Shown in pieces: positions 32,555 through 44,213 of a stretch of 64,000 nucleotides of DNA (its first letter is position 1; each line of letters opens with the position of its first letter). This DNA is from Lantana camara (taxonomy: Eukaryota > Streptophyta > Magnoliopsida > Lamiales > Verbenaceae): NCBI GenBank assembly GCA_037501455.1, contig CM074855.1:56427001-56491000 (forward strand), read 5' to 3'. A model generated the notes under the pieces. The model saw only the letters and a program-made list of their open reading frames with translations, ran no database searches and was not told the DNA's origin. A program made the translations under genes and the position numbers.

Positions 32555-33910
32555 CGGTTGCAAAACCGAGGTTCTAGTGTCGTGTCATGTCGAGTCTAGG
32601 TCGTACGGCATAGGAGTTACTTGATAATTTGAGAGTCCTGCATTTGATTTGAAATCAATTGGCTATTTGGATTCCTTGCATTACCTGAAATACTTGATAA
32701 CTTGTACTTTATATTAATTCATGCTATTAATTGCCATTGAGTGATCTTGAATTGTTTGGAATTTATATGACCAACGTATTTATTTTAAATATTGACGAAA
32801 TGCCTGTTTCAATTTATACTAAATTTTTGTTGTCAGCATCAATTATGTAACCATTACGTGACTCGAACATGCTTCACCCACATGCATTTATTTGCAAAGC
32901 AAGTTGTGAGTGATAGGTTTTGGGAAATGTATTAATCAAGACTGGAGGATTTGAGGATTTCAGAAATGGATCAGCCGTTCGCATCAAGTTGCAATTCGGT
33001 CAACCAAGAGTGGACATCGAAATCGAGCTCAATGGTACTACGGTGCCAGGTTCTTCAATGCATTCATAAGCACGTGCATCGTAATTGTTAATTAAATTAT
33101 TTCTTATTTATAAATGTTGTTCTAATTATATTTGCAATTTCCGACTTGATGCCTTGGATACATGATTTAATCATTTACTTTCTTTGCATTCCTTATTCAT
33201 ATGTATACTTTCAAAGTGATGTAATTTCTCTCATATGTTGCATTTTAAATTAGTGGCAATATGTGCATTAACACTTTAATCATCATGCATTATTTAGTGT
33301 TTCTTGTCAATGGGCTCTATCTATACTCTACACAGTTCTTGCTCCTACTTTACCGACTTAATTTTAAAAGAAGAGGTTTCTGAATCAGTGGGTACCATGG
33401 TGGTAACCGGGTAATTTGGTTTGGATTGGAAGTTTGGAAAAATTTTGGGGTTGTGAGAAGTATTGGTTCGGGATTTGGTAAGAGCAGGAGGGGTGAAGTA
33501 GATATTGGGAAATTTTGGGAAACTGGAAAATGATGATACGTTCAAGCAGATAAATGCTCAGTGGGTCTTGCAACCTTCAGGAAGTCCTCAGCATTTTGGA
33601 ATTTCGGTAAGGATAGGAGAATAAACTTCTCTACCTTGGGTTTTGGTGTTAACCTTATAAATGTCAAGTCTCTGGAAGCATTAGGTGATTGTAGGATGTT
33701 GGAAAATTTTAATATCAAATCAGGGTGGTGACAGTCGGGAAATTTCAAGTTGGGTGTGCCATTACAGAAGGAATTAGAAAGAAATCATCAATCAACATTT
33801 TGATTAACGACCAGTAGGACGAGGAAAAGGTTACGGGAATTGAATTAGCAGAGAAGCTTGCAAGTGGGAAAGGACAGAAGGAACCCAAAGGATAAGAAAA
33901 TTTCCATTTT

Positions 33911-33924
33911 CTTAAGGGGGAGAG
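33911..33924 (+). other. internal polypurine tract copy in B
   Basis: CTTAAGGGGGAGAG occurs near the middle of the interior and matches the element's own terminal tract at 35653; with the preceding T, 15 bases are identical. It could act as a central plus-strand primer. Confidence 0.6.
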
Positions 33925-35321
33925 CCGGTCTGGGAATGGATTAAATCGGAAGCTGGACAACATGCAGGAGAGTCGGGAATCCTTTATCAGAACCATGTGA
34001 AAGAAGTTTTCAATAAGTTAAGCTTCCTCCCTCTTACACAAAGAAAAGTCTCATCATCGACAGTACCTTTGTTTTATCATCATTTCCAGGAAATTGGGTA
34101 CACTGTCTGCAATCCTCCGACAAACTCAGGATAGCATTTGACTCAGTAAATGGAAAAAGGGATCCGATCCGGCTAAATTTGGATAGTAAATCTTGAATCT
34201 TGATCCCTCTTGCTATCCAGAGTGTTTATCATAAGTGGAATGGAAGAAAGTGGGAAGTAGAGGGCAAACGGATAACCAAGTTTAATCCGACAAGAGTTTT
34301 CTTACGAAGTTATTACTTATACCCTAGAGATGCCTGGGATGGTACACGGTACTCTCATTCGTGCTGTTGTGGTCGCCTTCATAAATATATCAGTCTACTA
34401 TAAACGCTTCAGGAAGATGGAGGACTGGGTGATCCTCTCTTTCAAGACATTTCGTGGAATTGTTGGGTATGTTATCAAATTTCAGGGATCAAATGGAAGA
34501 CGTGTTACTAGGACTTGATTTCTTCGTTACCTATGCAAATGTGCTTGCTGAATTACTCTCACGGGACGATGACCTTGATTCCTCTATTGCAAATATCCGC
34601 CGTATTGTTAACTAAGGGAGTAAGAGCTCAACTTTCAGATTGCAAACAAGGAGTCAAGAGTGCTGCTTCGGGAAAAGGTTTACTTTAAGTACTGAGATCG
34701 GAGAAATGGTAACACCTGTTTTCTCTGCTCGTTGGACAAGAGCTTGCTTGGAACGCAAAGTCGGCCTTTCAAGCCTGAACGGGCAATTACACTCTAACAA
34801 GAAAATCAGGGTGTTCTCAATTCAGGAATCGGAGAGTAAATGTGAAAATCAGTGCAAGAATGGTTCAACCGGCAAATTTGGAATTCGGACGGGTCTGAAG
34901 ATTTGGTGATTAATGATGATTTACGGATTATGTTAGAAAATAGCGCAAGGGCAGAGATGATTATCAGAACTGGGAATATCGAACCGTAATGGTATCCCGA
35001 GGGAAAAATCTCAACTAAAGGAATCAAGTTTTCAACCGAATTAACTCCGTTCCGGAACGTCAATCCTCGGTGAACAGTACACCTAATCATGCATACCACA
35101 TGCATCATTATTTATCATTATCATTATTTTGTTCATTCTATATATGACTCCTTGTTGTTATTAATTGTTTATTATTAATTCGTTAGTCTTGTATATGATT
35201 CCTTGTTTATTAATAATTGTTATGTGAATAATTATTTGCATAAATGATAATTTTACTTGATCCTTGCGTGGTAAGTGTTAATATTTGTTTAAGTACTTGT
35301 TTGAATTTTATTCGTGTGCGG

Positions 35322-35424
35322 GAGAGACGGGGATTCTCTCAGGGTGTCAGGAGACGGGGTTCTCTTGTTACTTGCTCGAGAGACGGGGCTCTCTCGTTAA
35401 TTGTTTGAGAGACGGGGCACTCTC
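35322..35424 (+). repeat. array of GAGAGACGGGG-NN-CTCTC hairpins in B
   Basis: Four units at about 35322, 35350, 35377 and 35407. Each has GAGAG (or GGAGA) paired with CTCTC (or TCTCTT) around a constant ACGGGG core plus two variable bases. The spacers are unrelated in sequence. A2 has six such units at 60577-60738, also shortly before its 3' LTR. Confidence 0.8.
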
Positions 35425-35633
35425 AGTATTTTCAACTATTTGTCAATTTGTTATAGTGGAAAGCTAGATTTTCTTTCGAGTGATTAGACTCCGGGAAGTT
35501 GAGGGTCGTGATTTCACACATTGGAGAAACTTTTGGATCGAAGATCTCTTTAGAACTAATCCCTGACGGGGAGTAGCTAACCCGCGTGGGATGAACACGT
35601 AAGAGCCAACTAATTTTAGAAATTCAGGACATG

Positions 35634-35669
35634 GAATCCGAGGACGGATTCTCTTAAGGGGGAGAGAGT
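35634..35669 (+). other. B pre-PPT hairpin and polypurine tract
   Basis: GAATCCG-AGGA-CGGATTC (35634-35651), a perfect 7-bp stem, overlaps the start of CTCTTAAGGGGGAGAGAGT, which abuts the 3' LTR. The T-A pair of the E2 stem is C-G here. Confidence 0.8.
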
Positions 35670-38357
35670 TGTAACGGCCCGATTTTCAGACAGTCAGGTA
35701 CGCTCGACACGCGTGGGTTTCGAGCGTTAGGATTTTATTTTATTAATTTCGTTTAATTGATTTAAACGTGTTATATGAATTCTTATCAATTGTTTTCAAC
35801 ATGATTACGTGGAAATTATATGATATTCATTTCATTTCAAGAATTCTTGTATAAGTGGAATTTAATTGTTACATGAATTAATTGTCCAATTTGAATTAAT
35901 TGCCAAATTGTCCTTAAGTGTTCATTTCCTTTACTTTAAGGACTTAATTGCATGATATAGTAGGGGACTAAAGTGATCATTTCCCAAACTTGATACACTC
36001 AATTGCATGACTTATGGAGTTAGAGGATTTAATCATAATTATCACATATTTCCCCAAAAATATCGATATATGCATCTCTTTCACAATCATCATTTTCCTT
36101 CATCAAGAAACATCATCCATTTTGCTCCTTTCTACCGAGCCAAAACCCAAGGAGGAAAAGGGAGATTGCATCCTTTCAAGTCATGATCATGAAGTAATTA
36201 GGAGCTTTGAAGCATCCATACTCATCATCTTCTTCCATTATTTCATTCCAAGGTATTAGGATTGATATTTCATGAATTCTTGGTATTGATTCTTGGAGCT
36301 AGGGTTTGAGGTTGAATGGATTATTATGTGCTTTAATTGTTAGAAGCATGATCTTAAGCTTTAGACTTGAATTTCATGCAAGATTCTTGAGATTTATGGA
36401 GTTATATGTTAATTTGATATATGAGCTCAAGTTGGAGATATTGATGATTAAAGCTTGGATTATGTGTTTATATTAAATATTATTGCTCCTTAAGCATGTA
36501 TACATACTCTCCTTCACGAATTATAGTTGTTAGAATTGAATTGTAAGTGTTTTGGGAGGTTGGATGATGTTTTCGTGCATCCCCTGTTCTTTCCCCTGTT
36601 TTCTGCAGCTTCTGTAACTCGGGAACGGCCCTTCCCGTTCCCTTTGTAAATGGGGAACGGCCGTTCCCATTATTTGAACTTGGTGTCAGGCGGCGAGGAC
36701 GGGAACGACCGTTCCCACTTTGTCTCACAGACGGGAACGACCGTTCCCATCTTCGGGGAGCCCGACAGCGGGAACGGCCATTCCCACTTTGAACTGAAGC
36801 CCGGAACGGCCGTTCCCAGCTCTCTGGTAGTGCAAAAACATTCTGCACAAAATTACAATTTTGGCCCCTCGTTCCAATGGCCTATTTGATCCCAAATTGC
36901 TATTATATGATTGATTATATGTCGAAACAACATGTTTGCATGCTACATTGTGTATTGCTCGATGTCTCGTGTATGATTATGCCGTGCGTCATTATATGAA
37001 TAATATGATTGAATTATGGTCTCATGCACGCACATTATCCCGTTTCTTGTCCAGTTATTCTCCAGGGCGGAGATTGTGGCTCATGAGCACGTTCACGCAT
37101 TCACGAGTCGTGTGTCGCCTGTCAGGTGAGGTTTAATTTCTAGTTACATAGAACCCGTATATCCCTTATGTGATATTTCGGCCAAAAGGTATTTATAATT
37201 ATAATTTCCATAAACTACGGACCACGATTTATAGCTACATTTTATCAAGTCATATATCATTTCACGCAAGTCATGTTTCAAGCAAGCAGGCTATGATTGT
37301 CCATGTTCATGATTTCAAGCATGTTTAGGCGAGTAGCATGATCGTTCATGATGGGCCCGAGGGTAGTGACTAGAGCCAACCGGGAAAGCAAGGGCTGACG
37401 GGTAACTCTGGTGCTATCCTCACCACATTTGGGGTCACCCCTGAATCCACTAGGAGGTTAGTGGAGGAAGGAGCTCCGGGCTTAGGGATTCATGTACCCT
37501 CTGCTCAATATGTCGTGGATGGTGAAGGCTAGCTACCTTCCCATCATTGGAGGGAGAAGGAGACTGGGGACGAGTCCGGCACCACGGATGCGCCTCGGGT
37601 TATTTCATGATTGTTACTCCATGAATATGTTACCTGATTACACTATTGCACGATAGCACGATAATTGATTGCATGATCACCTCGTGATTAATAAACAAGC
37701 AAGCATGTTCATGTTCATTTGGAGTAAGGTTGGAGACCGCCCTCACTCGCCGGGGCCATGTATTGATTGATTGCATGAAATGAACAAGTAATTAATATTG
37801 ACAGTTGTATTCTCGGGCGAAGCTATGTTATTATTGAACTTGTATAATTATCTTTTATAAACCTTTACCCGAGAATATAACTTACATGTTATCTGCGCTA
37901 ATATATATATGTAAACCCCTCACTCGGTCTTCACAGACTGACGCCTCCACCTTTTAGGTATTGCAGGTGCACGCTAGGCGGGAGTGAGTCGAGTCGGGTC
38001 CAATTCATGTAGTCGTGTCATCCGTGGTTCGTGCATTTAATTATTAGTTTTAATTCTGGGATTGTAATTAGTGTTATTCTTTAATGGAAGATGATAATGT
38101 ATTGATATGATAGTCTAGATTATGCACTACGTGATAAATGAGAAATATCACGATCGAATAAGTGAAACTATTTGTTAGAAATTGTTTTATGCTTCCGCTT
38201 TGTCTTATTGCATGTTTTAGTTATCCCGCCTAGCTTGTCGAGTATTGCATTGTCACCCGTTCGCTATAGGTTGGTTCATGTACGGATTGACCATTTCGTA
38301 TGTGAATTGATCTATAGTGCGGGGGTGTGGCACCTCCACGTGTCAAGGGGTGCTACA
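35670..38357 (+). repeat. B 3' LTR
   Basis: Same length and layout as the 5' LTR, with its palindrome cluster at 36620-36820 and hairpin at 37925-37940. I count 10 substitutions from the 5' copy and no indels. It is followed by the ATGTT duplication and the rest of the E2 3' LTR. Confidence 0.92.
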
Positions 38358-38362
38358 ATGTT

Positions 38363-39218
38363 TTTCTGGAGTAAGGATGGAGGAGCCTAGCTTGTGGGCA
38401 AAATTTTATTTCATAAAGGATGGTTTGTATCTGGAAATGTTCATTTTACCCTTATCCCGTTTTATGAAAGAACTATGAACCATCCACAGCATATGTGTGC
38501 GCGTGTGATAGCATTCATGAAAGTGTTTTAAAACGTGCATACTTTTACAGCATTGTATTCAAACAGTTTTATTAACTGAACTTGTTTCAAGTTCTTCTTT
38601 AAAGCATTGCATTAACAGTTCTGAACTTTACTTCAAGTTCTTTAATTCAGCACTTTCTTTAAAGTATTCCTTCACTTAGTCCTTTTGACTAATACCTCTC
38701 CCGTTTTCTTGCCTCGTGGTTTCAGGTCTTGTAGCCGTAGTCTAGAGGTATCTTGAAGCTCTAGATTGTCATTTTTGTTTCAGTCAGGACTTAGTATTAC
38801 TTCCTTTTGTGTCCTGCATATGTTTTATGGCTGCATCACTTTATGTTTCTGTATATGTTTCTGAATACTTGAGTATCTTTGTTATACTCTTTCTGCTACT
38901 CTGTTACCGATATTTTGAACTTTGCTATATCGGTACTTATATGTGAATATGTTACATGTTCTGATATGCCGAGTCTCTCTTACACGATCAATATGTTCTT
39001 GCTTGTTAAATGCCATCACGTACATGTTTTGAAAAGTTTTAAAATACTCTGATTTTCCGCTGCTTAGCCACATCGTTGTACATGTATAGTTCTGAGATAG
39101 GCAGCCGTTCGCTGGAGTATTTCTTGAGTGATGGCTCACAGCATTACTTGAGAGGTGCTTCAGTGCGGGGGTTGAGATGCCGCTCTCCTCTTGTTTTGGT
39201 ACGGGTGGGGGCGTTACA
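38363..39218 (+). repeat. E2 3' LTR, part 2 (after B)
   Basis: It continues the E LTR after the ATGTT duplication, includes the hairpin TTAGTC/GACTAA at 38676-38692 and ends GGGGGCGTTACA at 39218, followed by the CCTTT duplication of E2. Confidence 0.9.
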
Positions 39219-39223
39219 CCTTT

Positions 39224-40299
39224 TCCTTTATCTTGGACCCTAAATCTCCTGATCTGGTGCGGGCAACTATCCATCTGGTGCTCAGGGGAACCACACGCGA
39301 AACACTGTCCAGCTTTCTTGCGACAGTTCTCCTCAGTGTTTCCCGTTCGGTGATAATATCGGCAAATAATTTCCTCTGGACCTGGCTGAGGTTCTCTTTG
39401 CTGCTGTGGCGCCCTTTGGTACTGCTGTGGCGCTTTCTGCTTCTGTGCTTGCTGTTTCGGTGGAGCGTTCTGCTGCTGACGTTGTGGTGTTACCATTGGC
39501 CTCTTTCTAGTTCCTTGGGGAAAAGATCCGGAAGGTCGCTTATTACCTTTATAAGGCTTAGGGTTAGAAGGTCCTTGACGTGCAGTAGTTATCTTGATCT
39601 CCTTGTGTGCAGCCTCAACCCTTAGCGCTCTATCAGCAGCCCGGTTGTAGGTTTCAATGTTCAAAGAAGCAAGTGCCAACCGAAGTTCGGGCTTCAGTCC
39701 ATCAATAAACCTCTTCGTCTTGCGACGCTCATCATTCAGAATATGAGGCGCATACTTAATTAGCCTCACAAACCTAGCTTCATACTCCATCACATTCATA
39801 GTTCCCTGAACCAAACTCATAAACTCAGCCTCTCGTGATCACGAACTTGAGGCGTGTACTTCAGCTAAAACTCTCTGATAAACTCATCCCAACTTCCCTC
39901 AATGTTATTCTCAATCCACATATGCTGAACGTGCTTCCACCAATTGTATGTAGCTCCTTCCATAAGAAAAGTAGCATACCAAACTCGTTCACGATCCTCT
40001 GGGTAGATCTCCATAGCCTCGAAAATCTTCTCAAGACTAGTAATCCAATTCTCAGCCTTTATGTCGTTCGGTTCTCCATAGAACTTAGGCGGATTCATCC
40101 TCAGAAACTTCTCTAATGACCTTTCATTAGGAGGGTTATCTCTCGGTGCACAAGCCCTCATAAATTATCGTAGCACATCCCTTAATTCTGGAGTTCCTTC
40201 CCCTTCAGGGGGTGGCGTGACATCTCTTTGGGGTGGCGTGACATCTCTTTGGGGTGGCAGTGGTGGTACACGATTCCGGGGTGCTCTTCTTGGTGGCAT
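39224..40299 (-). pseudogene. E1 gag, broken
   Basis: Minus strand from the ATG of MPPRRAPRNRVPP at 40299, homologous to E2 gag. The core (NPPKFYGEPND, WITSLEKIFEAM, YNWWKHV) is interrupted by TAA at 40165-40167 (CAA in E2), TAG at 39865-39867 (CAG in E2) and a frameshift near 39840. The rest (MSLVQGTMNVMEYEARF to a Gln-rich linker) stays open. The first zinc knuckle has lost a Cys and its His (CRYYHRTGNTEENC); the second is intact (CFACGSPEHQMDSC). The sequence ends at 39224, where E2 is inserted; the protease continues at 16284 on the other side. Confidence 0.9.
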
Positions 40300-41109
40300 G
40301 TTGTTACTAAATTCATAAGCATTCAGATACATATATTCGGTGCATGATATATAATGCTTCACAGAATCCGTAACCAAGTATTCATATTCCCACGTAGTCA
40401 CACATAAGTATGAGAACAACACATTCCCATAACAACATATCAGCAAAGATTCAAGATCTCCACACATATCATGTAATCAGAAACAACTATCAGACAACAT
40501 ATAAACGGGAACAGAAGCTCGGGTAACATATCAACATATCAGAAACATATATACTTATCCCAAAACATGATCAACATGTAAACGGGAACAGAACGTGTAC
40601 TGTCATATCAACCAGAACTGTAACATGATCTGAAGCATGATCAATCCAACAACAAGAATATCAGCATGCTAACAATAAATGAAATGGCATGATCCTATCA
40701 ACAGTCCTAATGGTATCTTGAAGCAACTCTAAGACTCATGCAATGACAGTTATGGAAAGCAGTAAACAGATATCCAACATAAAGCCGAAAGTGTTATAAC
40801 TGTGCAAGGTTTGGTAAAATTTACTACAGGCCACATGTTAATCGTATTAATTCAAAATGGGGAGGACCCGATACTATCGAGTTGACTCCCTTACAGGCCT
40901 TACCAATCCGCCCAACCCTGCTGAAAATAACCTAGTAGGTACCAAGTCATCTGAACCGTCATCCGTGGTGCCAAAAGTCGGGGATCATCTACCATAGCTA
41001 TACATCCCTTCATCCAAAAGTCAGTCCTGAACTGTCCCGGCTATACGTCCGCCATCCATAGATAGATATATATGCATCAGTACTATATACAGAAAACTCC
41101 CATCAGGAA
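40300..41109 (-). other. E1 spacer between extra ORF and gag
   Basis: About 810 bp matching the E2 spacer 21272-22101. No credible ORF. Confidence 0.6.
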
Positions 41110-41790
41110 TCAACCCTGATAACTGTGGTCCAAAGAACCCCTGGTGGTGTCATCAGAAACGGCAACGACCTCACCCTGTCCATGTCCTGCTGGCTCATCT
41201 CCGCCATCATCATCGTCATCAGATCCTCCATCGCCTCCATCTGACTGATCCTGCATAGGCTCGGGCTCCTGAGAGGCCTGACTGACATCCTGACCCTCGA
41301 CCTCCTCAACTGCCTGCTCATCAGATAAGTGATAGGTATCATATAGGCGAGCTCTCACTCGTGCACGGTAGTGCTAGTGACGCTCCATAGAGGTGTCGCG
41401 ATCGATAGTCATCCGCATAAGATCTGCCTCCAGCTCAGCAATACTAGCAGCCCTCTGATCAGCAATATGAGTCATCTCTGCAGCATGCTCACGAGCGATG
41501 TCCCTATCAATCTGGTACTGCAGTGACTGATCCTGATGGCGCATAGACTCCAACCTGACCTCACGGGTCCTCTGATACTCCTGAAAGTAACCATCTCTCT
41601 CAGACTCAAGATAGTGCACAACTCTGTTAGGATAGGAATACCCAGGCCTGCCATTGTTCCTAGACCTACGCCAGGTGCAGAAACGAGTGCCTCCATGGCG
41701 AGAAACTGCCACAGTACGTGGGGCCTCAAACTGCTCAAAGAAAGCCTCATCCATCTGCTGATTAGGATCCTGGTGCGGCGGAACTGCCAT
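41110..41790 (-). pseudogene. E1 extra ORF upstream of gag, unknown function, one stop
   Basis: The minus-strand frame of about 226 codons is better kept here than in E2. It runs from MAVPPHQDPNQQMDEAFF (41790; an in-frame upstream ATG at 41907 is possible) to GSLDHSYQG (stop at 41110), with one nonsense codon, TAG at 41374-41376, where E2 has CAG. The middle is charged and likely helical (ESERDGYFQEYQRTREVRLE, IAELEADL) and the tail acidic (GGSDDDDDGGDE). It lies between primer site and gag on the sense strand. C has no counterpart, with only about 220 bp between primer site and gag. I recognise no family. Confidence 0.65.
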
Positions 41791-41921
41791 AGCTATACAG
41801 AAGATACCGCAGATATGAAATCCAGACAACAGAACCATGCAATCCCCAAATATCCTATCTTGATGCAATATGAGAATGATCCTGGATGCAATGCGTGAAC
41901 AATCCATGATGCAACATGAGA
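41791..41921 (-). other. E1 leader remnant
   Basis: Matches E2 20459-20589. It is cut at 41921 by C, whose left target-site copy would be TGAGA (41917-41921). Confidence 0.7.
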
Positions 41922-44213
41922 TGTAACACCCTTAACGCAAAGGCACTACATCCCCCGCACTATAGTTCAATCCACATATGGAACGGGCACCCATACATGA
42001 ATCAAGCCTATAGCGAACGGGAGACAATAAAACACTACCCTAGCTAGGCGGGCTATTCCTCAAATAATACATCAACGTATAACAAAAGCGGAAGCATAAC
42101 TAAGTACATTCATTCCACTACTCACTTCCAAGCTTCAAAACAATATTTACATCATCAAGTATCCAACTTTCAAGTATACTATACTATAATATGTAGATAA
42201 GTACCAAGTCACATTCCAAAATCATAAATACCCATAATATACACCAAAAGATGAAAAGACTATGCTAGACCCCAAAATCTGTAAACTGACTCAAAACCCC
42301 GCCTAGCACTCGATCTGCGCAACCTGAAAAGTGTGAGGTGTCAGTCTATGAAAGACTGAGTGAGGGGTTATAATGTAAAAGCACAATTACCATGCAAGCT
42401 ATAACCTCGGGTAAGGTTTTATGAAGGAGCAATATAGATTCTATAATAATACAAAGCTCGCCCGAGATTATAACGAATCAATATACATTTCAATCTTTTC
42501 AATACAATTAGTACAATCAATCCGTGGCCCGGCGAGTGAGGGAAATTCTCCAACCTTTCTCCTACTGTGTACAATAATTCGATATTAATAGTTTTGGTCA
42601 TCATGCAATCGATTCAGTGCACAATTAGACAATTTCAATAAACCATCCTTCTTCCTCTGGGTGATGGGGGATTGCAAGGCCCCGCCATCCAATCTCATTG
42701 AGTATAGGGTTCATGATTCCCTATACCCGGAACTCCTTCCTCCACTAACCTCCTAGTGGATTCAGGGGTCATCCTTACAATGTGAGGATAGTGCAAGAGT
42801 TGCCCGTCAGCCCATGCTTTCCCGGTTGGCTCAATACACTACCTTCGGGCCCACAGTGAACAATATACTCGCCAAAACATTCAATCAATTCAATTCAATA
42901 TCAATGACAATTACTCGGTACAATATCAATCGATCAATAAAGGAACAATTTCATTTTTGGAAAACTATAGATATAATTATTTGTTTTGGTCCAAAGCCAC
43001 ATAGGGTCGTAGGGTTCTTTTACAAATAGAAATAACCTCACCTTTACCAATACAAGAAGAAAGGATACACCTTATGGAGCGTGTTCCTCATTTCCCGGAC
43101 CGTGATCTGTGTAACAAAGGGACAAGTGTACATAAGACTCTACCCTTATGAACCAACGAAGACGAACGACATGTTCTAATAATGTCACTTATACAATTTC
43201 AATCACTAACGATCATGACATGTTGAATTTAGCAATTTAAGATAACAATGATCAAATAGGGCATAAAAGTCATATATTTCACATATGGGAGCCAAGAAAG
43301 TGAAAGGAATGCAATATGAAAGATTTTGGTGAAGTTTAGGAACACTTGACAATTTTGGGAAAATGCACATGTTGTGGCAAAACTGTAATATCTTAAATTA
43401 TAGAAGTGGGAATTGCGTTTTGCTTATTGGAAATGAAAGTAGACACATAGACCTTTCCAACTCTATATGGCACGTTTTCTAATTCAAACCGAGGTGAAAA
43501 TGGCGTTGGTTCGAAGTTGGACAAAATGCAGTTTCTGGCGGTAGTCGCGGGCGCGAGCAAAATCCTTCACAAAATGGTCGCGGCCGCGACCAAGTATTTT
43601 TCCAAATTTTTGTCCAATTTTTTCAAAAGTCGAGAGTTGGCCAAAATGGGGTCGTGGGCGCGACCATTTTTACACTAAAACAGGTCGTGGGCGCGACCAT
43701 ATATGCAGCAGCAACAAAACAGGGGAAAACAGGGCATTTCCATGCCAAAAATCACCAAAACATCCACAAATTCATGATCACTTCATAACAAATATCAAAA
43801 CACATCAAATATACATTATACTACACTTATTCACTCAAACAACCAAGAAATACATATCAAGACATCAAGATTTCATCATTAAAACCCCATATGTAAAATC
43901 ATGCTTCCAACCTTCAATAATTTCAAGATTTTCATGCAATCCTTACTCCTTATGATCAAGATCATGCTCTCAACTTCAATCATGCAAGAATTCATCAACA
44001 AATCCCTAAATTCATACTTGATCACATATTCAAGAATTTCAAGAAATTTCTAATTTCTACCTTGAATCAAAAGAAATGGTGATGAGATGGTGATATGTTG
44101 TTGATGATGCTCCTACTTCACACTTCCTTCAATTCTAGCTTGAATTAGGGTTGATATCTTCTTCCTCTTCTCAAGGTGTAAATGTCGGTTTTTGCTAGGT
44201 GTATGTGTGTGTG
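41922..44213 (-). repeat. C 3' LTR, distal part
   Basis: On the plus strand it starts TGTAACACCCTTAACGC (the LTR 3' end). It holds the hairpin AGACTG/CAGTCT (42342-42358), the TAGTG/CACTA block around CCCGGTTGGCTC (42789-42841), an exon-like segment (43042-43106) and the GGTCGCGGCCGCGACC palindromes (43543-43700). It is cut at 44213 by the A solo LTR, then continues at 48328. Confidence 0.88.
43543..43700. repeat. cluster of GGTCGCGGCCGCGACC-type palindromes
   Basis: Four imperfect copies: GTCGCGGGCGCGAGC, the perfect palindrome GGTCGCGGCCGCGACC, and two copies of GGTCGTGGGCGCGACC. They are separated by AT-rich spacers. The C 5' LTR has five copies at 55150-55342. Confidence 0.85.

Larger units (their letters stand above)
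32535..35669 (+). other. B interior: no gag-pol
   Basis: 3135 bp between the LTRs. The longest frames are under 100 codons and I recognise none of them; one short frame near 34497-34617 (VLLGLDFFVTY) faintly recalls the end of a retrotransposon protease, which is weak evidence of descent from a coding element. Short blocks are shared with the A2 interior: the leader after the primer site, GGTGAACRGTAC near 35060, the internal polypurine copy and the hairpin array. The region looks like a non-coding RNA backbone carrying replication signals. Confidence 0.75.
29847..38357 (+). mobile_element. B: apparently non-autonomous gypsy-type LTR element with near-identical LTRs
   Basis: A complete 8511-bp insertion in the E2 3' LTR with target duplication ATGTT (29842-29846 and 38358-38362). 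Removing it restores the colinear E LTR. The two LTRs are both 2688 bp and I count 10 differences. The 3135-bp interior has a primer site, an internal polypurine copy, a hairpin array, a terminal hairpin and a polypurine tract, but no recognisable gag, protease, RT or integrase. It resembles LARD-type elements, which depend on an autonomous partner. Confidence 0.92.
16285..39218 (+). mobile_element. E2: Tekay-like chromovirus, plus strand, carrying nested element B
   Basis: A structurally complete element: 5' LTR (16285-20402), tRNA-Met primer site (20411-20422), extra ORF (20590-21271), gag-pol (22102-26732), polypurine tract (to 26679) and 3' LTR (26680-29846 plus 38363-39218, split by B). 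The target duplication CCTTT is at 16280-16284 and 39219-39223. Without B it would be about 14.4 kb. It is coding-dead through several stops and at least two frameshifts. It inserted head-on into E1, a relative from the same family. Confidence 0.92.
8753..41921 (-). mobile_element. E1: Tekay-like chromovirus, minus strand, split by E2 and cut by C
   Basis: E1 parts in the window are the 3' LTR (8753-12786), pol (12787-16284), gag (39224-40299), the spacer (40300-41109), the extra ORF (41110-41790) and the start of its leader (to 41921). E2 with its nested B occupies 16285-39218, flanked by the duplication CCTTT at 16280-16284 and 39219-39223. Joining the two flanks gives the sequence expected from the E2 copy of the same gag-protease junction. 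C is inserted at 41922, just inside the E1 primer site, so the E1 primer site and 5' LTR lie beyond the window. Confidence 0.88.

Noticed and set aside
33345..33996. Overlapping minus-strand ORFs in the B interior
   Set aside because: All under 85 codons, overlapping in several frames, and no motif I recognise.
38882..39820. 312-codon ORF joining Gag to an unrelated tail
   Set aside because: The tail is the E2 LTR read backwards across the insertion point at 39218. It is a junction artefact, not a fusion gene.
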